Positions 1 to 7,916 of a stretch of DNA of 64,000 nucleotides are shown one piece after another. How positions within the stretch are numbered: the stretch's first letter is position 1; the number at the start of each line of letters is the position of its first letter. The notes under the pieces are model-generated. The model made no database searches, was not told the origin of the DNA, and worked only from the letters and a program-made list of their open reading frames with translations. Origin of the DNA: Bacillota bacterium (GTDB lineage Bacteria > Bacillota > Bacilli > Paenibacillales > Paenibacillaceae). A program made the position numbers and the translations under genes. The stretch spans positions 62,001 to 126,000 of the forward strand of contig JAEWPC010000011.1 of assembly GCA_023460795.1 (NCBI GenBank), given 5' to 3'.

Positions 1-95
1 CGAACACGCTTGAGATCAGGATGATGCTCGAATCGTGCAGAAACGTAGTCCAATCGACCTTGAATAGCTGTTCGAAACCACGGTGGAATTTCCAT
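1..95 (-). CDS. Hypothetical protein, N-terminal 31 residues only
   Basis: An open frame starts at an ATG at 95 and runs off the left edge. It begins MEIPPWFRTAIQGR and continues with a basic, helical-looking segment. A purine-rich stretch lies just upstream, and the start is 25 bases after the stop of the Spo0E-like gene, so the two probably form one transcript. I do not recognise the family, and too little is visible to propose a role. Confidence 0.4.
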   Translation of the reverse strand, partial: MEIPPWFRTAIQGRLDYVSARFEHHPDLKRV

Positions 96-120
96 TACCT
101 GCTTCCCCCCCACAACTCTT

Positions 121-306
121 TTACCTTACCCGCTGCTTCTGCTTGGCTTTCATGTGATGATAGCAGGCTACTATCTGATCGACCTTCTGACTTTGCTCTT
201 GAAATGCTTGATGGCCGGATAAAGAAATGGATTGCTTTATTAACTGTTCACCAAGCGAATTCAGCTTTCGCCGCTCCTCTTCCAGCTCTCTTAACAATTC
301 GTTCAT
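121..306 (-). CDS. Spo0E-like aspartyl-phosphate phosphatase family protein
   Basis: This 61-residue protein has the Spo0E-family pattern: a first helix (MNELLRELEEERRKLNSL), a short turn, then a second helix containing SQKVDQIVACY, which matches the family signature SQxLDxLIxxY. Family members remove phosphate from Spo0A-P and so delay sporulation. Here the usual leucine of SQ-L-D is Val and the preceding residue is Lys, a mild deviation. A GGGAGG site lies 8 bases before the ATG. The gene diverges from the Xre regulator. A Spo0E-type gene on a mobile element would let it hold back host sporulation; that role is inferred from the family only. Confidence 0.7.
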   Translation of the reverse strand: MNELLRELEEERRKLNSLGEQLIKQSISLSGHQAFQEQSQKVDQIVACYHHMKAKQKQRVR

Positions 307-470
307 TTATCCATCCTCCCGTTTTTATTGTGAGAGCCGACATTTTTGAATGAAACACGTTGTATGTTAGAAAACTACTTTGATGTTAAGTTTTAATCTC
401 ATTTATGTCAATTGTGTGCTTCTCCATAATGGGAGTTATAAACTCATCCCCTTTAAAGAGGTGACGCTTG

Positions 471-806
471 ATGATTGGTTACGATAAAAAGAAGGTGGGG
501 CAACGCATTCGGAAGCAACGAGAGGCTTTGGAAATTTCTCGTGAACAACTGGCTGAACGAATTGGACGGGTCCCAAGATTTTGCGCCGATATTGAACGAG
601 GTAAAGCCGGGATGTCCATTGAAACGATGTTCAGCATTTGCAATTTGCTCAAGCTTTCTCCTAACGAATTGCTTCTAGGTCAAGAGGAGAGCGCCACATC
701 TTACAATGAAACAGCATTGATTATGGCTGCGCTCAATCAGTGCACAGAGAAGCAGCGAAAGGATGCTTTGGCGCTATTGAAGCTTTTTCTGACCGCAATC
801 CGATAA
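471..806 (+). CDS. Xre-family helix-turn-helix transcriptional regulator
   Basis: A 111-residue protein. Residues about 8-65 form an HTH_3 domain (GQRIRKQREALEISREQLAERIG, then the FCADIERGKAGMSIET recognition region). The C-terminal part is helical (TEKQRKDALALLKLF) and could dimerise. The ATG at 471 is preferred over TTG at 468 because AAAGAGGTGA sits 7 bases upstream. This is one of the few element genes on the plus strand; it converges on the virB6-like gene with a 21-base gap and diverges from the Spo0E-like gene. The 164-base divergent spacer probably holds its promoter, but no convincing -35/-10 pair was found. It is plausibly the element's repressor. Confidence 0.85.
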   Translation: MIGYDKKKVGQRIRKQREALEISREQLAERIGRVPRFCADIERGKAGMSIETMFSICNLLKLSPNELLLGQEESATSYNETALIMAALNQCTEKQRKDALALLKLFLTAIR

Positions 807-827
807 CACCCATCATTCACAAGGTGG

Positions 828-1667
828 TTACAGTCCCATCATTTCGCGCACGATACGATCTGACATCTTCACCGTACCGACAAGAACGAGCATGTTGAAA
901 ATGAGTTCCCCGATATACGTCCACACCATCGTAACCGCGCCCGCACTAGAATCGACGGCTGGAGGAGCGGTAGCAAAGGCGGAATAAATGATACACGCCA
1001 GTACAATAATCGCGCCTTCCAGACACGCTGCCGCGTATCCTTTCAGGAACGACTTGCCGATATTTTGGCTTGGCTCCCCCGCAAATGCGGACAGCGGAAC
1101 GGGGGCTATTGCCGTATACAAATAGATACGGAAAAAGCGCCCGTACACCGAAAGGATCATCACAAAGGATAGCACCGTAATGAACAAACTGCCGAGAATG
1201 GTGACGATCCACAGCGGAATGCTTTGCCAGAAGCCAACGTCTTCAATCGCTTGCGCTACCGTATCCGGCAAGGCCATAGCCTCTGTCGTTCCAAACCCGG
1301 AGCGTCCCACCATCGTTGAGATGATCCCCTGTACAATCGTAAAGAGAGCCATCATCAACTCCAGACCATAGGTTACGACCGCCTTGGCGAGCACAAAGCG
1401 GATAAACAGCTTGACGGCCATCTCCGGCCTTTTCACTTCCGCAAAACTGCCGGTCGACTTCACCACGCCAATCACAAAAAACAAGACCAGAAGCGCCAGT
1501 CCCGTCGCCTGCAACGCACCGTGAATATCTGTGATGACACGCCAAACGCCCCCACCCTTAAAATCCGCTGGCGATTTCGTAACGAGGCTCCAGATTTCAT
1601 TCATCTTATCGTTCCAGGTATCCAAGGCATTTTCGAGGTTGTCGATCACCCAACTGTTTTTTGACAC
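828..1667 (-). CDS. VirB6/TrbL-like conjugal transfer membrane protein
   Basis: A 279-residue polytopic membrane protein with about six hydrophobic segments (around residues 50-70, 85-110, 145-175, 180-200, 210-230 and 250-270). Size, the N-terminal amphipathic segment, a central serine/glycine stretch and its place directly after virD4 and the Maff2-like gene match the VirB6-like inner-membrane channel subunit of Tn1549-type secretion systems. AGAGGTGA precedes the ATG. A GGGG/CCCC hairpin lies in the 66-base gap upstream. In related elements PrgI and VirB4 normally follow; here the next gene to the left is the convergent Xre regulator, so the secretion block ends abruptly. Confidence 0.8.
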   Translation of the reverse strand: MSKNSWVIDNLENALDTWNDKMNEIWSLVTKSPADFKGGGVWRVITDIHGALQATGLALLVLFFVIGVVKSTGSFAEVKRPEMAVKLFIRFVLAKAVVTYGLELMMALFTIVQGIISTMVGRSGFGTTEAMALPDTVAQAIEDVGFWQSIPLWIVTILGSLFITVLSFVMILSVYGRFFRIYLYTAIAPVPLSAFAGEPSQNIGKSFLKGYAAACLEGAIIVLACIIYSAFATAPPAVDSSAGAVTMVWTYIGELIFNMLVLVGTVKMSDRIVREMMGL

Positions 1668-1733
1668 ATGCTCACCTCTTCCGTAAACGGGGAACAGACG
1701 AAACGTCCGCCCCCTTCATGCAAAGCTTCAGGC

Positions 1734-2042
1734 TCATCCGGCAATCAGGGTAAGAATTTCCTTCGTAAACGTAATAATGACCCCTCCGGCGAGCGTCAGA
1801 AACCCGTTTGCGCGCTGAGAAGGGTCATGGGATTTTAGCGACAATCCAATTTGAACAATGCCGAAACCGAGAATAATCATGCCAATCGCACGGATTAAAC
1901 CGAAGATAAAAGTAGACAGGTTGTTGACTGTCGTCATCGGATCGCCCTCTGCATAAGCAGTGGAGACGAATACAGTTCCCGTTAAGATCAGCACGATGTA
2001 CAGGGCCAGCAGCCGTTTCGTTTTCATTTTCAAGTTCATCAT
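1734..2042 (-). CDS. Maff2/VirB2-like small membrane protein
   Basis: A 102-residue protein with an N-terminal signal sequence (LLALYIVLILTGTVF, likely cleavage near AYAEG), then a hydrophobic helix (LIRAIGMIILGFGIVQIGL), a short polar loop (KSHDPSQRA) and a second hydrophobic helix at the C terminus. This two-helix layout is that of Maff2-family proteins, proposed counterparts of VirB2/TrbC pilins. Its ATG overlaps the virD4 stop (ATGA), indicating translational coupling. An alternative start five codons downstream keeps the signal peptide. The role as the channel or pilus subunit of the mating apparatus is inferred from position and topology. Confidence 0.75.
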   Translation of the reverse strand: MMNLKMKTKRLLALYIVLILTGTVFVSTAYAEGDPMTTVNNLSTFIFGLIRAIGMIILGFGIVQIGLSLKSHDPSQRANGFLTLAGGVIITFTKEILTLIAG

Positions 2043-3808
2043 TCCCTTCGTATAAATAGCGACTCTACTTCTTCTTCCGAAAGAAGTTCATAATCCCCGT
2101 CTGCATGAAGGAACACGGATTGCCAGTCCAAAGCGTGTTCCGTGCCGCCATGCTGATAGGGAAGTCCGTTACCATCCGTCGTGAGCGAGACATGAGGATG
2201 CCTGAGCAAATCATATTTGTCGTCCTGGACTGGATGTTCGCCACGGATAAAGAGCAGGCAAAAGCGGTTATCCAGCAACCTCACCTCGTCTGGTGTGAGC
2301 AATTCGCGGCCTGATTGCTGGTAGTTGATCGAGTAGCTGCCGTTTCTCCCCTTGCTCTGGCCGTAAGTATTGGTATCAATCGTTTCCTTGCCAAGCAGCT
2401 CCGAGACGTATTTGTGGGTAGACTGTTCGTTGCCGCCCAAGTACAAAAATTCGTCGCAGTTGCCCACAATCGATTCCCACGCATCCTTGTACAGCGCCTT
2501 GAGCTGCGCTAAATTTTGCAAAATGATAGAAACGGAAATTTCCCGGCTGCGCATCGTGGAGAGCAGCTTGTCAAATTCGTCGGGAAGCGCTACATTGGCG
2601 AACTCGTCCATGACAAAGTGAACATGAACCGGCAGGCGTCCGCCATGCCGATAGTCCGCCTCGTACATCAAGCATTGAAAAAGCTGCGTGTAGAGCATGC
2701 CGACAATGAAGTTGAAGCTGCTGTCGTTATCGGGAATGACGGCAAACATCGCCGTCTTCTTCTCCCCCATAACGGGCAATTCCATTTCGTCGACCATGCT
2801 CATCCCCGCAATCGTATGCAAATTGAACTTCTCCAATCGAACGCCGAGGCCAATTAAAATGGACTTGGCCGTCTTGCCCGCCGCCAGCTTGAAAATGTTG
2901 TACTGCTTGACGGCAAGGTGTTCCGGATCGCGCATGGCCAGCCGCTCGAATAGTTCATCGAGCGGGCTTTGGTACGTTTCGTCCTCCTCCCGCACCTCCG
3001 CAGCCGCGATCATTTCCATGACCATTGGGAAGTTTTGCTCCTCGGGCGGTGCTTCATATAGGAGGTACAGCACGAGCGCTTCCAGCAAGGCGGTCTCGGA
3101 TCGCTCCCAAAAGGGATCGTTGGTATTACTGCCCTTCGGTGTCGTATTGCGGATCAGATTGGTGACCAGTTTGAGAACATCCTTGTCGTCTTGCAAATAG
3201 GCGAATGGATTGTAGCCATGCGAACGGTGTGGGTTAATGAGATCCAGCACCTTGATGTCATAGCCTTCGGACTTGAGCAGATGCCCGGTATCGCGCAAAA
3301 TTTCGCCCTTGGGATCGAGCACGACAAAGGACGTATGCGCCTGCATGACGTTCGGCTTGGCGTAAAACCGCGTTTTTCCGGACCCGGAACCGCCGACGAC
3401 AAGAACATTCAGGTTCCGGCGATGCTTGCGGCCATCCAGGCCGATGCGTACCTGCTGCGTCAGAATTTTGTTTTGTTCCGGTTGCTTGTCGCGGTACTTG
3501 GCATTTATCCGTCCGGCCTTGCCCCATCGTGCGCTGCCATGCTCTTCGCGCCGCCGATAGTTGCGCGGGGACGCCAAGTAGATGCCGACCGAAATCCCAT
3601 AAATCAACGTGAACAGCAACAAGCTTCGCGGCGTATCCTCGACCCATTGAATCTGGAAGGGATGGTTAATCGCCTCGCTGAGATACAGCAGAAGTGCCGG
3701 CAATCCCTTTGACAAAGCTGGGGCGGCAAGCAGCGCCGCCCACACGACCGGAATAAAAAAAACCGCAAAGAGTAAAAGATTACTCCTTGCGGTTTCAACG
3801 CGCCGCAT
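2039..3808 (-). CDS. VirD4/TraG-family type IV coupling protein
   Basis: A 589-residue hexameric ATPase that brings the relaxosome to the mating channel. Two N-terminal membrane helices are followed by Walker A GGSGSGKTRF, the segment FVVLDPKGEILRDTG typical of TraG/VirD4, Walker B HFVMDEFANVALPD, and ILQNLAQLKALY. Length is usual for Gram-positive VirD4 proteins. The start is the ATG at 3808, with GGAG six bases upstream; it overlaps the preceding small gene by 14 bases. Oddly, codons 5-18 contain a near-perfect intrinsic terminator in the sense direction (separate entry). Confidence 0.93.
   Translation of the reverse strand: MRRVETARSNLLLFAVFFIPVVWAALLAAPALSKGLPALLLYLSEAINHPFQIQWVEDTPRSLLLFTLIYGISVGIYLASPRNYRRREEHGSARWGKAGRINAKYRDKQPEQNKILTQQVRIGLDGRKHRRNLNVLVVGGSGSGKTRFYAKPNVMQAHTSFVVLDPKGEILRDTGHLLKSEGYDIKVLDLINPHRSHGYNPFAYLQDDKDVLKLVTNLIRNTTPKGSNTNDPFWERSETALLEALVLYLLYEAPPEEQNFPMVMEMIAAAEVREEDETYQSPLDELFERLAMRDPEHLAVKQYNIFKLAAGKTAKSILIGLGVRLEKFNLHTIAGMSMVDEMELPVMGEKKTAMFAVIPDNDSSFNFIVGMLYTQLFQCLMYEADYRHGGRLPVHVHFVMDEFANVALPDEFDKLLSTMRSREISVSIILQNLAQLKALYKDAWESIVGNCDEFLYLGGNEQSTHKYVSELLGKETIDTNTYGQSKGRNGSYSINYQQSGRELLTPDEVRLLDNRFCLLFIRGEHPVQDDKYDLLRHPHVSLTTDGNGLPYQHGGTEHALDWQSVFLHADGDYELLSEEEVESLFIRRE
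3755..3795 (-). terminator. Intragenic intrinsic-terminator hairpin at the start of virD4
   Basis: Read on the minus strand, a 16-bp stem (arms 3780-3795 and 3760-3775, one G-U pair) closes a 4-base loop and runs straight into eight T. It begins at the stop codon of the upstream small gene and lies in virD4 codons 5-18. By shape it is the strongest terminator in the element, although it codes for ETARSNLLLFAVFF. Whether it stops transcription in vivo or is masked by translating ribosomes cannot be told from sequence. Confidence 0.7.
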
Positions 3809-3986
3809 GATGACTCCGGCGTTTTGCTTTTTGATAGGGAGCGTCAATCGCTTTGAGCAGTAAATCGTCAACAGGATCGGTCGGCCGCTGCTGGCCGATC
3901 AAATCGTTGCGCAGCGCATTCAAGGCGTTGATGACAATGCCATGCTCGTAATGATCCATTCTCAGGATGCGTTCTTCCTCTTTCAT
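3795..3986 (-). CDS. Small conserved ICE protein of unknown function
   Basis: A 63-residue, charged, probably helical protein beginning MKEEERILRMDHYEHGIV and ending in a basic tail. I recall similar small proteins next to virD4 in clostridial Tn1549-like elements, but not a function. The ATG at 3986 is chosen over upstream in-frame starts because GGGAGGAG lies about 5 bases before it. It overlaps virD4 by 14 bases. Confidence 0.65.
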   Translation of the reverse strand: MKEEERILRMDHYEHGIVINALNALRNDLIGQQRPTDPVDDLLLKAIDAPYQKAKRRSHHAAR

Positions 3987-4032
3987 CGCCACTCCTCCCA
4001 ACAGAAAAATGAAAAGCAAATTCATGCCACGA

Positions 4033-4935
4033 CTAGCGGGTGGAATCACTGCGATTCGGTTGCTGCTGTCGCTGCTGGGCCAGCATACGGTGCATACGAC
4101 GGGAAATGTCGTGTGCCGTATCCTTCATCACCGTCAGCTCGGCGCGAATTTGCTGCGGCTCCAACTCCTTGAGCCGTTCATGAACCCGGCCGAAGCGGAA
4201 AGAAACCGTCTCGACGCCGAACTTTTTGCAAAGCATATACGCAGCGCAGTAAGCTTGGAAATTGTAATGTGAGCGGCTGTAGTCGTTATGGCCGCGATCG
4301 ATCTCCGCATGCGCCAGTTCCTGTGCGAGCGCCCGAAAAATGTCACCGGCCCCAAGTCCGCGACGTATTACGATGTTTCGCGTATCCTGCTGATAAATCG
4401 CATGAACTTCCGCAGGCAAGGCATCTCCAATCGTAATCGGAACAGGTGAGCGGTCCATCAATGCCTTGATGCGCGTGCGGTCATCCGGGTAGATCGGCGG
4501 TTCCTTTTTCGGTGCGGTCGTTTGCGCAGCATCGAACATCTTCTTGGGGTTGTAGCTGATTGCGGTACTCCCATCTTCCCGTTTGTATTCCTCACCTGGC
4601 TCCAAGATGTAGAAGCCGGTTTCCTTGCGGCGGATATAGACGCCTTGTTCTTTCCAGCTATCAAAATCAGCAATGCGAGTAGCATCCGGGCGCTGCGCGA
4701 GAATAAGCAGCGCATTCGCGACGCTGTAGAGATCAAACCGGCTTTGTACGTCCAGATAATGCTGAAATTGTTCGCCGTTTTGTGCAATGGCGACTGTGGT
4801 AGCGTCAATCATCTCATATGTCCACTGCCGCAATTCTTGCTTTTTTTGCGCCCATGCTTCTTTGTCGAACGGCTGCTCACGCTGAACGAAGTCCGTCGTG
4901 ACTTGGGCCTGGAATAGCTCGTCCAGTTCGCTCAT
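4033..4935 (-). CDS. LtrC/ArdC-like protein with degenerate zincin motif
   Basis: A 300-residue cytoplasmic protein. Residues about 55-105 resemble the ArdC/LtrC N-terminal domain (ANALLILAQRPDAT, then FDSWKEQG), thought to bind single-stranded DNA during transfer. Residues about 205-225 carry ALAQELAHAEI, the position of the HExxH zinc-peptidase motif, but the first His is Gln, so peptidase activity is doubtful. The same QRPDAT block occurs at the N terminus of the giant methylase/helicase of this element. The start overlaps the stop of the PcfB-like gene (ATGA). A role in protecting or processing transferred DNA is inferred from the family. Confidence 0.75.
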   Translation of the reverse strand: MSELDELFQAQVTTDFVQREQPFDKEAWAQKKQELRQWTYEMIDATTVAIAQNGEQFQHYLDVQSRFDLYSVANALLILAQRPDATRIADFDSWKEQGVYIRRKETGFYILEPGEEYKREDGSTAISYNPKKMFDAAQTTAPKKEPPIYPDDRTRIKALMDRSPVPITIGDALPAEVHAIYQQDTRNIVIRRGLGAGDIFRALAQELAHAEIDRGHNDYSRSHYNFQAYCAAYMLCKKFGVETVSFRFGRVHERLKELEPQQIRAELTVMKDTAHDISRRMHRMLAQQRQQQPNRSDSTR

Positions 4936-5900
4936 TTTGATTTCCCTCGCTTTCGCCCCCCGGTCATCGGAACGGACGCTTTACTGCCGGACGCCGACTT
5001 CCCGCGATCCCTACGCTTAGGCAACGATGGTTCCTGCACCTGCTGCCGCCGTCTGGTCTCTGCCGCCCGGTTTTCCTTCCGAATTTCACGCAGCAATTGG
5101 CGGACGGACACTTTTTCCTTCGGCTTTTCAGGGTCAATCGTAACCTTTTCGTATGCCGCGCTGCGCTCGGAGGTAGGCGCGGACGGAGAGGATGGTTCCG
5201 TTGTCCTCTCCTCCTGTGTCGGCGGGAGGGGAAGCGAATGCTCCGGTTCCGTTCGCTCGCCCCCCCACTCCTCGGCCGCCGGTTGATCGGTTCCCTGCTG
5301 CTCGTTTACCGGCTGAACCTCCGCCGCCGGCTCGGGCTTTCCCAACAGATCGTCCAAAAAATCTTCGCTCACTGCCGCTCCCTCATTAGAAGCTGGCGAC
5401 TCGTTGGCTCTTTCTTCAGGTGTCCTGGCATGTTGCTCCGGTGGTTGCGCCGACCCTTTACGCTCGTCCGACTGCTTCTCGCTGCGGGACTTCACAATCT
5501 CCTGCTTGATGCTGGCCGTATCTACGGTCGCCAGCTTGAAGCGTTCAACGATTCGGTTGATCTTGGACGCATCCTCGGCCCGCACCATGACGTCGCAAAG
5601 CCCGTCCACATTTTTCTTGTCACGCAGCGCGCAATAGAGGACACCATAGCGCTTCGCTTCTTTGCAAAAAGTCGGCAAGTCTTCATTTCGTACTGCAAAC
5701 ACCTTCAGTTCCTTGCCGCTGCGCAGCAAGCTTTCCAGACGAATGCGACCTCTTGTTCGTTTTTGCCCTTGCAGGGCGGCGAACAAATAAACGGCCAGAT
5801 GCTTCGCGCCTTCGCCGGAAATTTTCGCCATGACCTCAATGCCACGAAGACTCATGCTGACGACCTGATCAGCCGCCTCGGTTCCGCTGCTCATGTACAT
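4932..5900 (-). CDS. PcfB/DUF3801-family relaxosome accessory protein
   Basis: A 322-residue protein. Residues about 1-150 form the conserved DUF3801 domain (SLRGIEVMAKISGEGAKHL, then VFAVRNEDLPTFCKEAKRYG). The rest is low-complexity, rich in Glu, Pro, Ala and Arg, with a very basic end. PcfB of pCF10 binds the relaxase and coupling protein to assemble the relaxosome. The start at 5900 is preferred since GGGAGG lies 5 bases before it; ATG at 5894 is possible. It overlaps the relaxase 3' end by about 30 bases, so the two are probably co-translated. Confidence 0.82.
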   Translation of the reverse strand: MYMSSGTEAADQVVSMSLRGIEVMAKISGEGAKHLAVYLFAALQGQKRTRGRIRLESLLRSGKELKVFAVRNEDLPTFCKEAKRYGVLYCALRDKKNVDGLCDVMVRAEDASKINRIVERFKLATVDTASIKQEIVKSRSEKQSDERKGSAQPPEQHARTPEERANESPASNEGAAVSEDFLDDLLGKPEPAAEVQPVNEQQGTDQPAAEEWGGERTEPEHSLPLPPTQEERTTEPSSPSAPTSERSAAYEKVTIDPEKPKEKVSVRQLLREIRKENRAAETRRRQQVQEPSLPKRRDRGKSASGSKASVPMTGGRKRGKSK

Positions 5901-7227
5901 TGGCCTCCCTTCGTGTCGATTGGTCTTCCTCGTTACGTTGCAGCTTGTTTGCCAGTTCATCGGATCGGGCAAGGATGCCCGTACAAAGCCTCACCTCCTT
6001 TCGGAGCTTCGCAAGCTGACGGGAAAGCTCAGCAATTTGCGACTTATACGATTCGATTTGCTCAGGATGCTGGCAGCGGCGAAGTCGGTTGTACAGCATT
6101 TTGCGGGAGCTGTATCCTTGCCGCAATTCCGTTTGCAGCCCAGCGTGGTAAGCCAACAATTCTGCTTTGCTGGAAATGCCGTGACGACACAGCAGCCTGG
6201 TTTGTTCCGTAATGGCCGTCAAATAACGCAAGTCTTCACGCAATAAAAAAGACGTCCGTTTGAGGGACGCTCGGGAATGGGGCAGAATCCCCATCTTGAA
6301 TAAATAACGCAGATACAGGGCTTGCAGGCCGCTAAATCTACGTCCGATGTGCAGGGTGCTGCGAACGATGACTGCTCGTCTGCGCCGCGGCAACGGCAAC
6401 GGTTGCTGACGCTGCGGTAACTGGTTTTGCAGAATACGCTCTTTTATCGCATGCTCTGTGTAATCGTCGCCAAGACTGCGCAATCGAACAAACCGCTCTT
6501 TGCCCGGCGGGCGTACCGCCAGATGCTTGACGTTCGACTTGATTTCATAACCCTGCTTTTGAAGGATCGCGAAGAATTGCGTCATCGTCATGGCAGCGGC
6601 GATAGCGGCGTCGATGTCCTCGCGAATCAAGCCGCGCCAAGTCGGCTTGCTTTCCTGTTCCGCTCGCCACTCGCCGTAATGCTTGGCCTTGCCCGGTTCC
6701 GGCTGCTCAATGACCGATAAGGCATGCTCCCGGCAAAGTCGGTCGGATGTTTGCCGCATCAGCGCGTAAGAGGCTTTGTTATCGTAATAGCGTTTACCGT
6801 CCAGAAACGACACCGCATTCAGTACAAAATGATTGTGCAAGTGCTCCTTGTCCAAATGGGTTGATATCACGACTTCAAAGCGCTCTCCCCACAGCTCCTG
6901 CGCCAGCTTGACGCCAATGGCATGTGCCACCTCCGGCGTCGTTTCACCAGGTGCAAACGCCTGATACCCATGAAAAGCTACAATGCCATCGGTCTTTTGA
7001 AATTGTAGTTTGGTTCGCTGCATTTGCTCGTAAGAGGTAAGCGGATCGCAGTTGATTCCGCTCACGTAAAGCTGTTTTTCCGTTTTGGCATCCGCGCTGG
7101 TATAAGCGAGCACCTGCTGTAAATCATCATGTGCTACACGCGCTTGATCGGTCTTATCGGGATTGGTGGCGTAATCCAGCACACGCTTGAGGCGGTCGGT
7201 AACGTCCCATATTGCGGTGGTCGCCAT
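5869..7227 (-). CDS. MobA/VirD2-type relaxase (MobP class)
   Basis: A 452-residue nickase that cuts and covalently binds oriT. The N-terminal 130 residues hold the relaxase fold: an N-terminal region ending in YATNPDK, then THLDKEHLHNHFVLNAVSF, the three-His metal motif of MobA/VirD2 proteins. The remainder is basic and helical, rich in Arg/Gln, as in relaxase C-terminal DNA-binding tails. AAAGGGGA precedes the ATG. It sits between mobC and pcfB in the usual order. A weak terminator-like hairpin lies within the gene at 6246-6270. Confidence 0.92.
   Translation of the reverse strand: MATTAIWDVTDRLKRVLDYATNPDKTDQARVAHDDLQQVLAYTSADAKTEKQLYVSGINCDPLTSYEQMQRTKLQFQKTDGIVAFHGYQAFAPGETTPEVAHAIGVKLAQELWGERFEVVISTHLDKEHLHNHFVLNAVSFLDGKRYYDNKASYALMRQTSDRLCREHALSVIEQPEPGKAKHYGEWRAEQESKPTWRGLIREDIDAAIAAAMTMTQFFAILQKQGYEIKSNVKHLAVRPPGKERFVRLRSLGDDYTEHAIKERILQNQLPQRQQPLPLPRRRRAVIVRSTLHIGRRFSGLQALYLRYLFKMGILPHSRASLKRTSFLLREDLRYLTAITEQTRLLCRHGISSKAELLAYHAGLQTELRQGYSSRKMLYNRLRRCQHPEQIESYKSQIAELSRQLAKLRKEVRLCTGILARSDELANKLQRNEEDQSTRREANVHEQRNRGG
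6246..6270 (-). terminator. Weak terminator-like hairpin inside the relaxase gene
   Basis: On the minus strand a 6-bp stem (GCGTCC with GGACGT, one G-U pair) with a 7-base loop is followed by C and six T. It is the least convincing of the intragenic hairpins and could be chance. Confidence 0.3.
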
Positions 7228-7241
7228 GTGCGCTGTCCCCT

Positions 7242-7607
7242 TTACGGTGGATGGACGTTAGAATTTCCTTGTAGCTCGTTTCTCGGTTCCGGTGCGGTCA
7301 CGGCTTGTTGAATCTGCTGGACGGCGCGGCGCAAGTGGTCTGCTTCCTGCTGAAAAGCTGCTCGATCCAGATGACCTGTCGCATGGGCCTTCGCTGCGAG
7401 TTGGTTTAGATTATTGCCGATAGCATGAAGCTCGCGCATCATAGCGAAATAGTCCGTTGGCGGCATCGCCTTCGGAACATAGCCATTAATCAGAGATCGA
7501 ATATAACCCTCCTGTGAAAGTCCCGATTTTTTCGCGCTCGCCTGAAGTCTTGCGTTTTCATCATTGTTCACCCATACCTGAATGCGAATCGCTCGTCTTC
7601 TCATCAT
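7242..7607 (-). CDS. MobC-type mobilisation protein
   Basis: A 121-residue protein. The N terminus (RRRAIRIQVWVNNDENARLQ) looks like a ribbon-helix-helix DNA-binding domain, followed by SGLSQEGYIRSLINGYVP and the MobC signature MMRELHAIGNNLNQLAAKAH. Such proteins bind oriT and help the relaxase open it. ATG at 7607 is preferred over TTG at 7625 because GAGGGAAG lies about 6 bases upstream. It is directly downstream of the proposed oriT and 14 bases before the relaxase. Confidence 0.85.
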   Translation of the reverse strand: MMRRRAIRIQVWVNNDENARLQASAKKSGLSQEGYIRSLINGYVPKAMPPTDYFAMMRELHAIGNNLNQLAAKAHATGHLDRAAFQQEADHLRRAVQQIQQAVTAPEPRNELQGNSNVHPP

Positions 7608-7640
7608 TTTCACTTCCCTCTTCAAAGGAAATAGCCGAAT

Positions 7641-7777
7641 GAAACGCTAAATAGTTTCTGGCGTTTCTAAAAAATACCGATCATTGTTGAAACCCATATT
7701 CTTGATAAAACAGCGTGCTGTTGAGGCAGGGGTATTAGGGGCTTGCCCCTAACAAGCGAATTTGGGAGACCAAATTC
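7641..7777. other. Putative origin of transfer (oriT)
   Basis: The region just upstream of mobC and the relaxase contains three perfect inverted repeats: GAAACGC at 7641-7647 with GCGTTTC at 7661-7667; TTAGGGG at 7735-7741 with CCCCTAA at 7746-7752; GAATTTG at 7758-7764 with CAAATTC at 7771-7777. Clustered repeats beside mobC and relaxase are what an oriT looks like. The nick position cannot be assigned from sequence alone. Confidence 0.55.
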
Positions 7778-7860
7778 AGTGCTTGCTGCAACACGAGACA
7801 TTCGTCTCGCGTCGCCCTGAAAGGCACCTGCCGGGAAAAAGGGGAGGGCATCGAAACGAC

Positions 7861-7886
7861 AAAAGACGCTGATCGCTCAGCGTCTT
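7861..7886 (-). terminator. Intrinsic terminator upstream of oriT
   Basis: On the minus strand a perfect 10-bp stem (AAGACGCTGA / TCAGCGTCTT, loop GCGA) is followed by a short T run. It lies about 30 bases after the broken small gene at 7917-8063 and would separate the upstream genes from oriT/mobC. Confidence 0.65.
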
Positions 7887-7916
7887 CGTGCGAAACATTA
7901 TGGTGATTGACTTCCA

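Noticed and set aside
5097..6212. Long plus-strand frame opposite pcfB and relaxase
   Set aside because: Antisense shadow with Arg/Leu-rich composition and no ribosome site.
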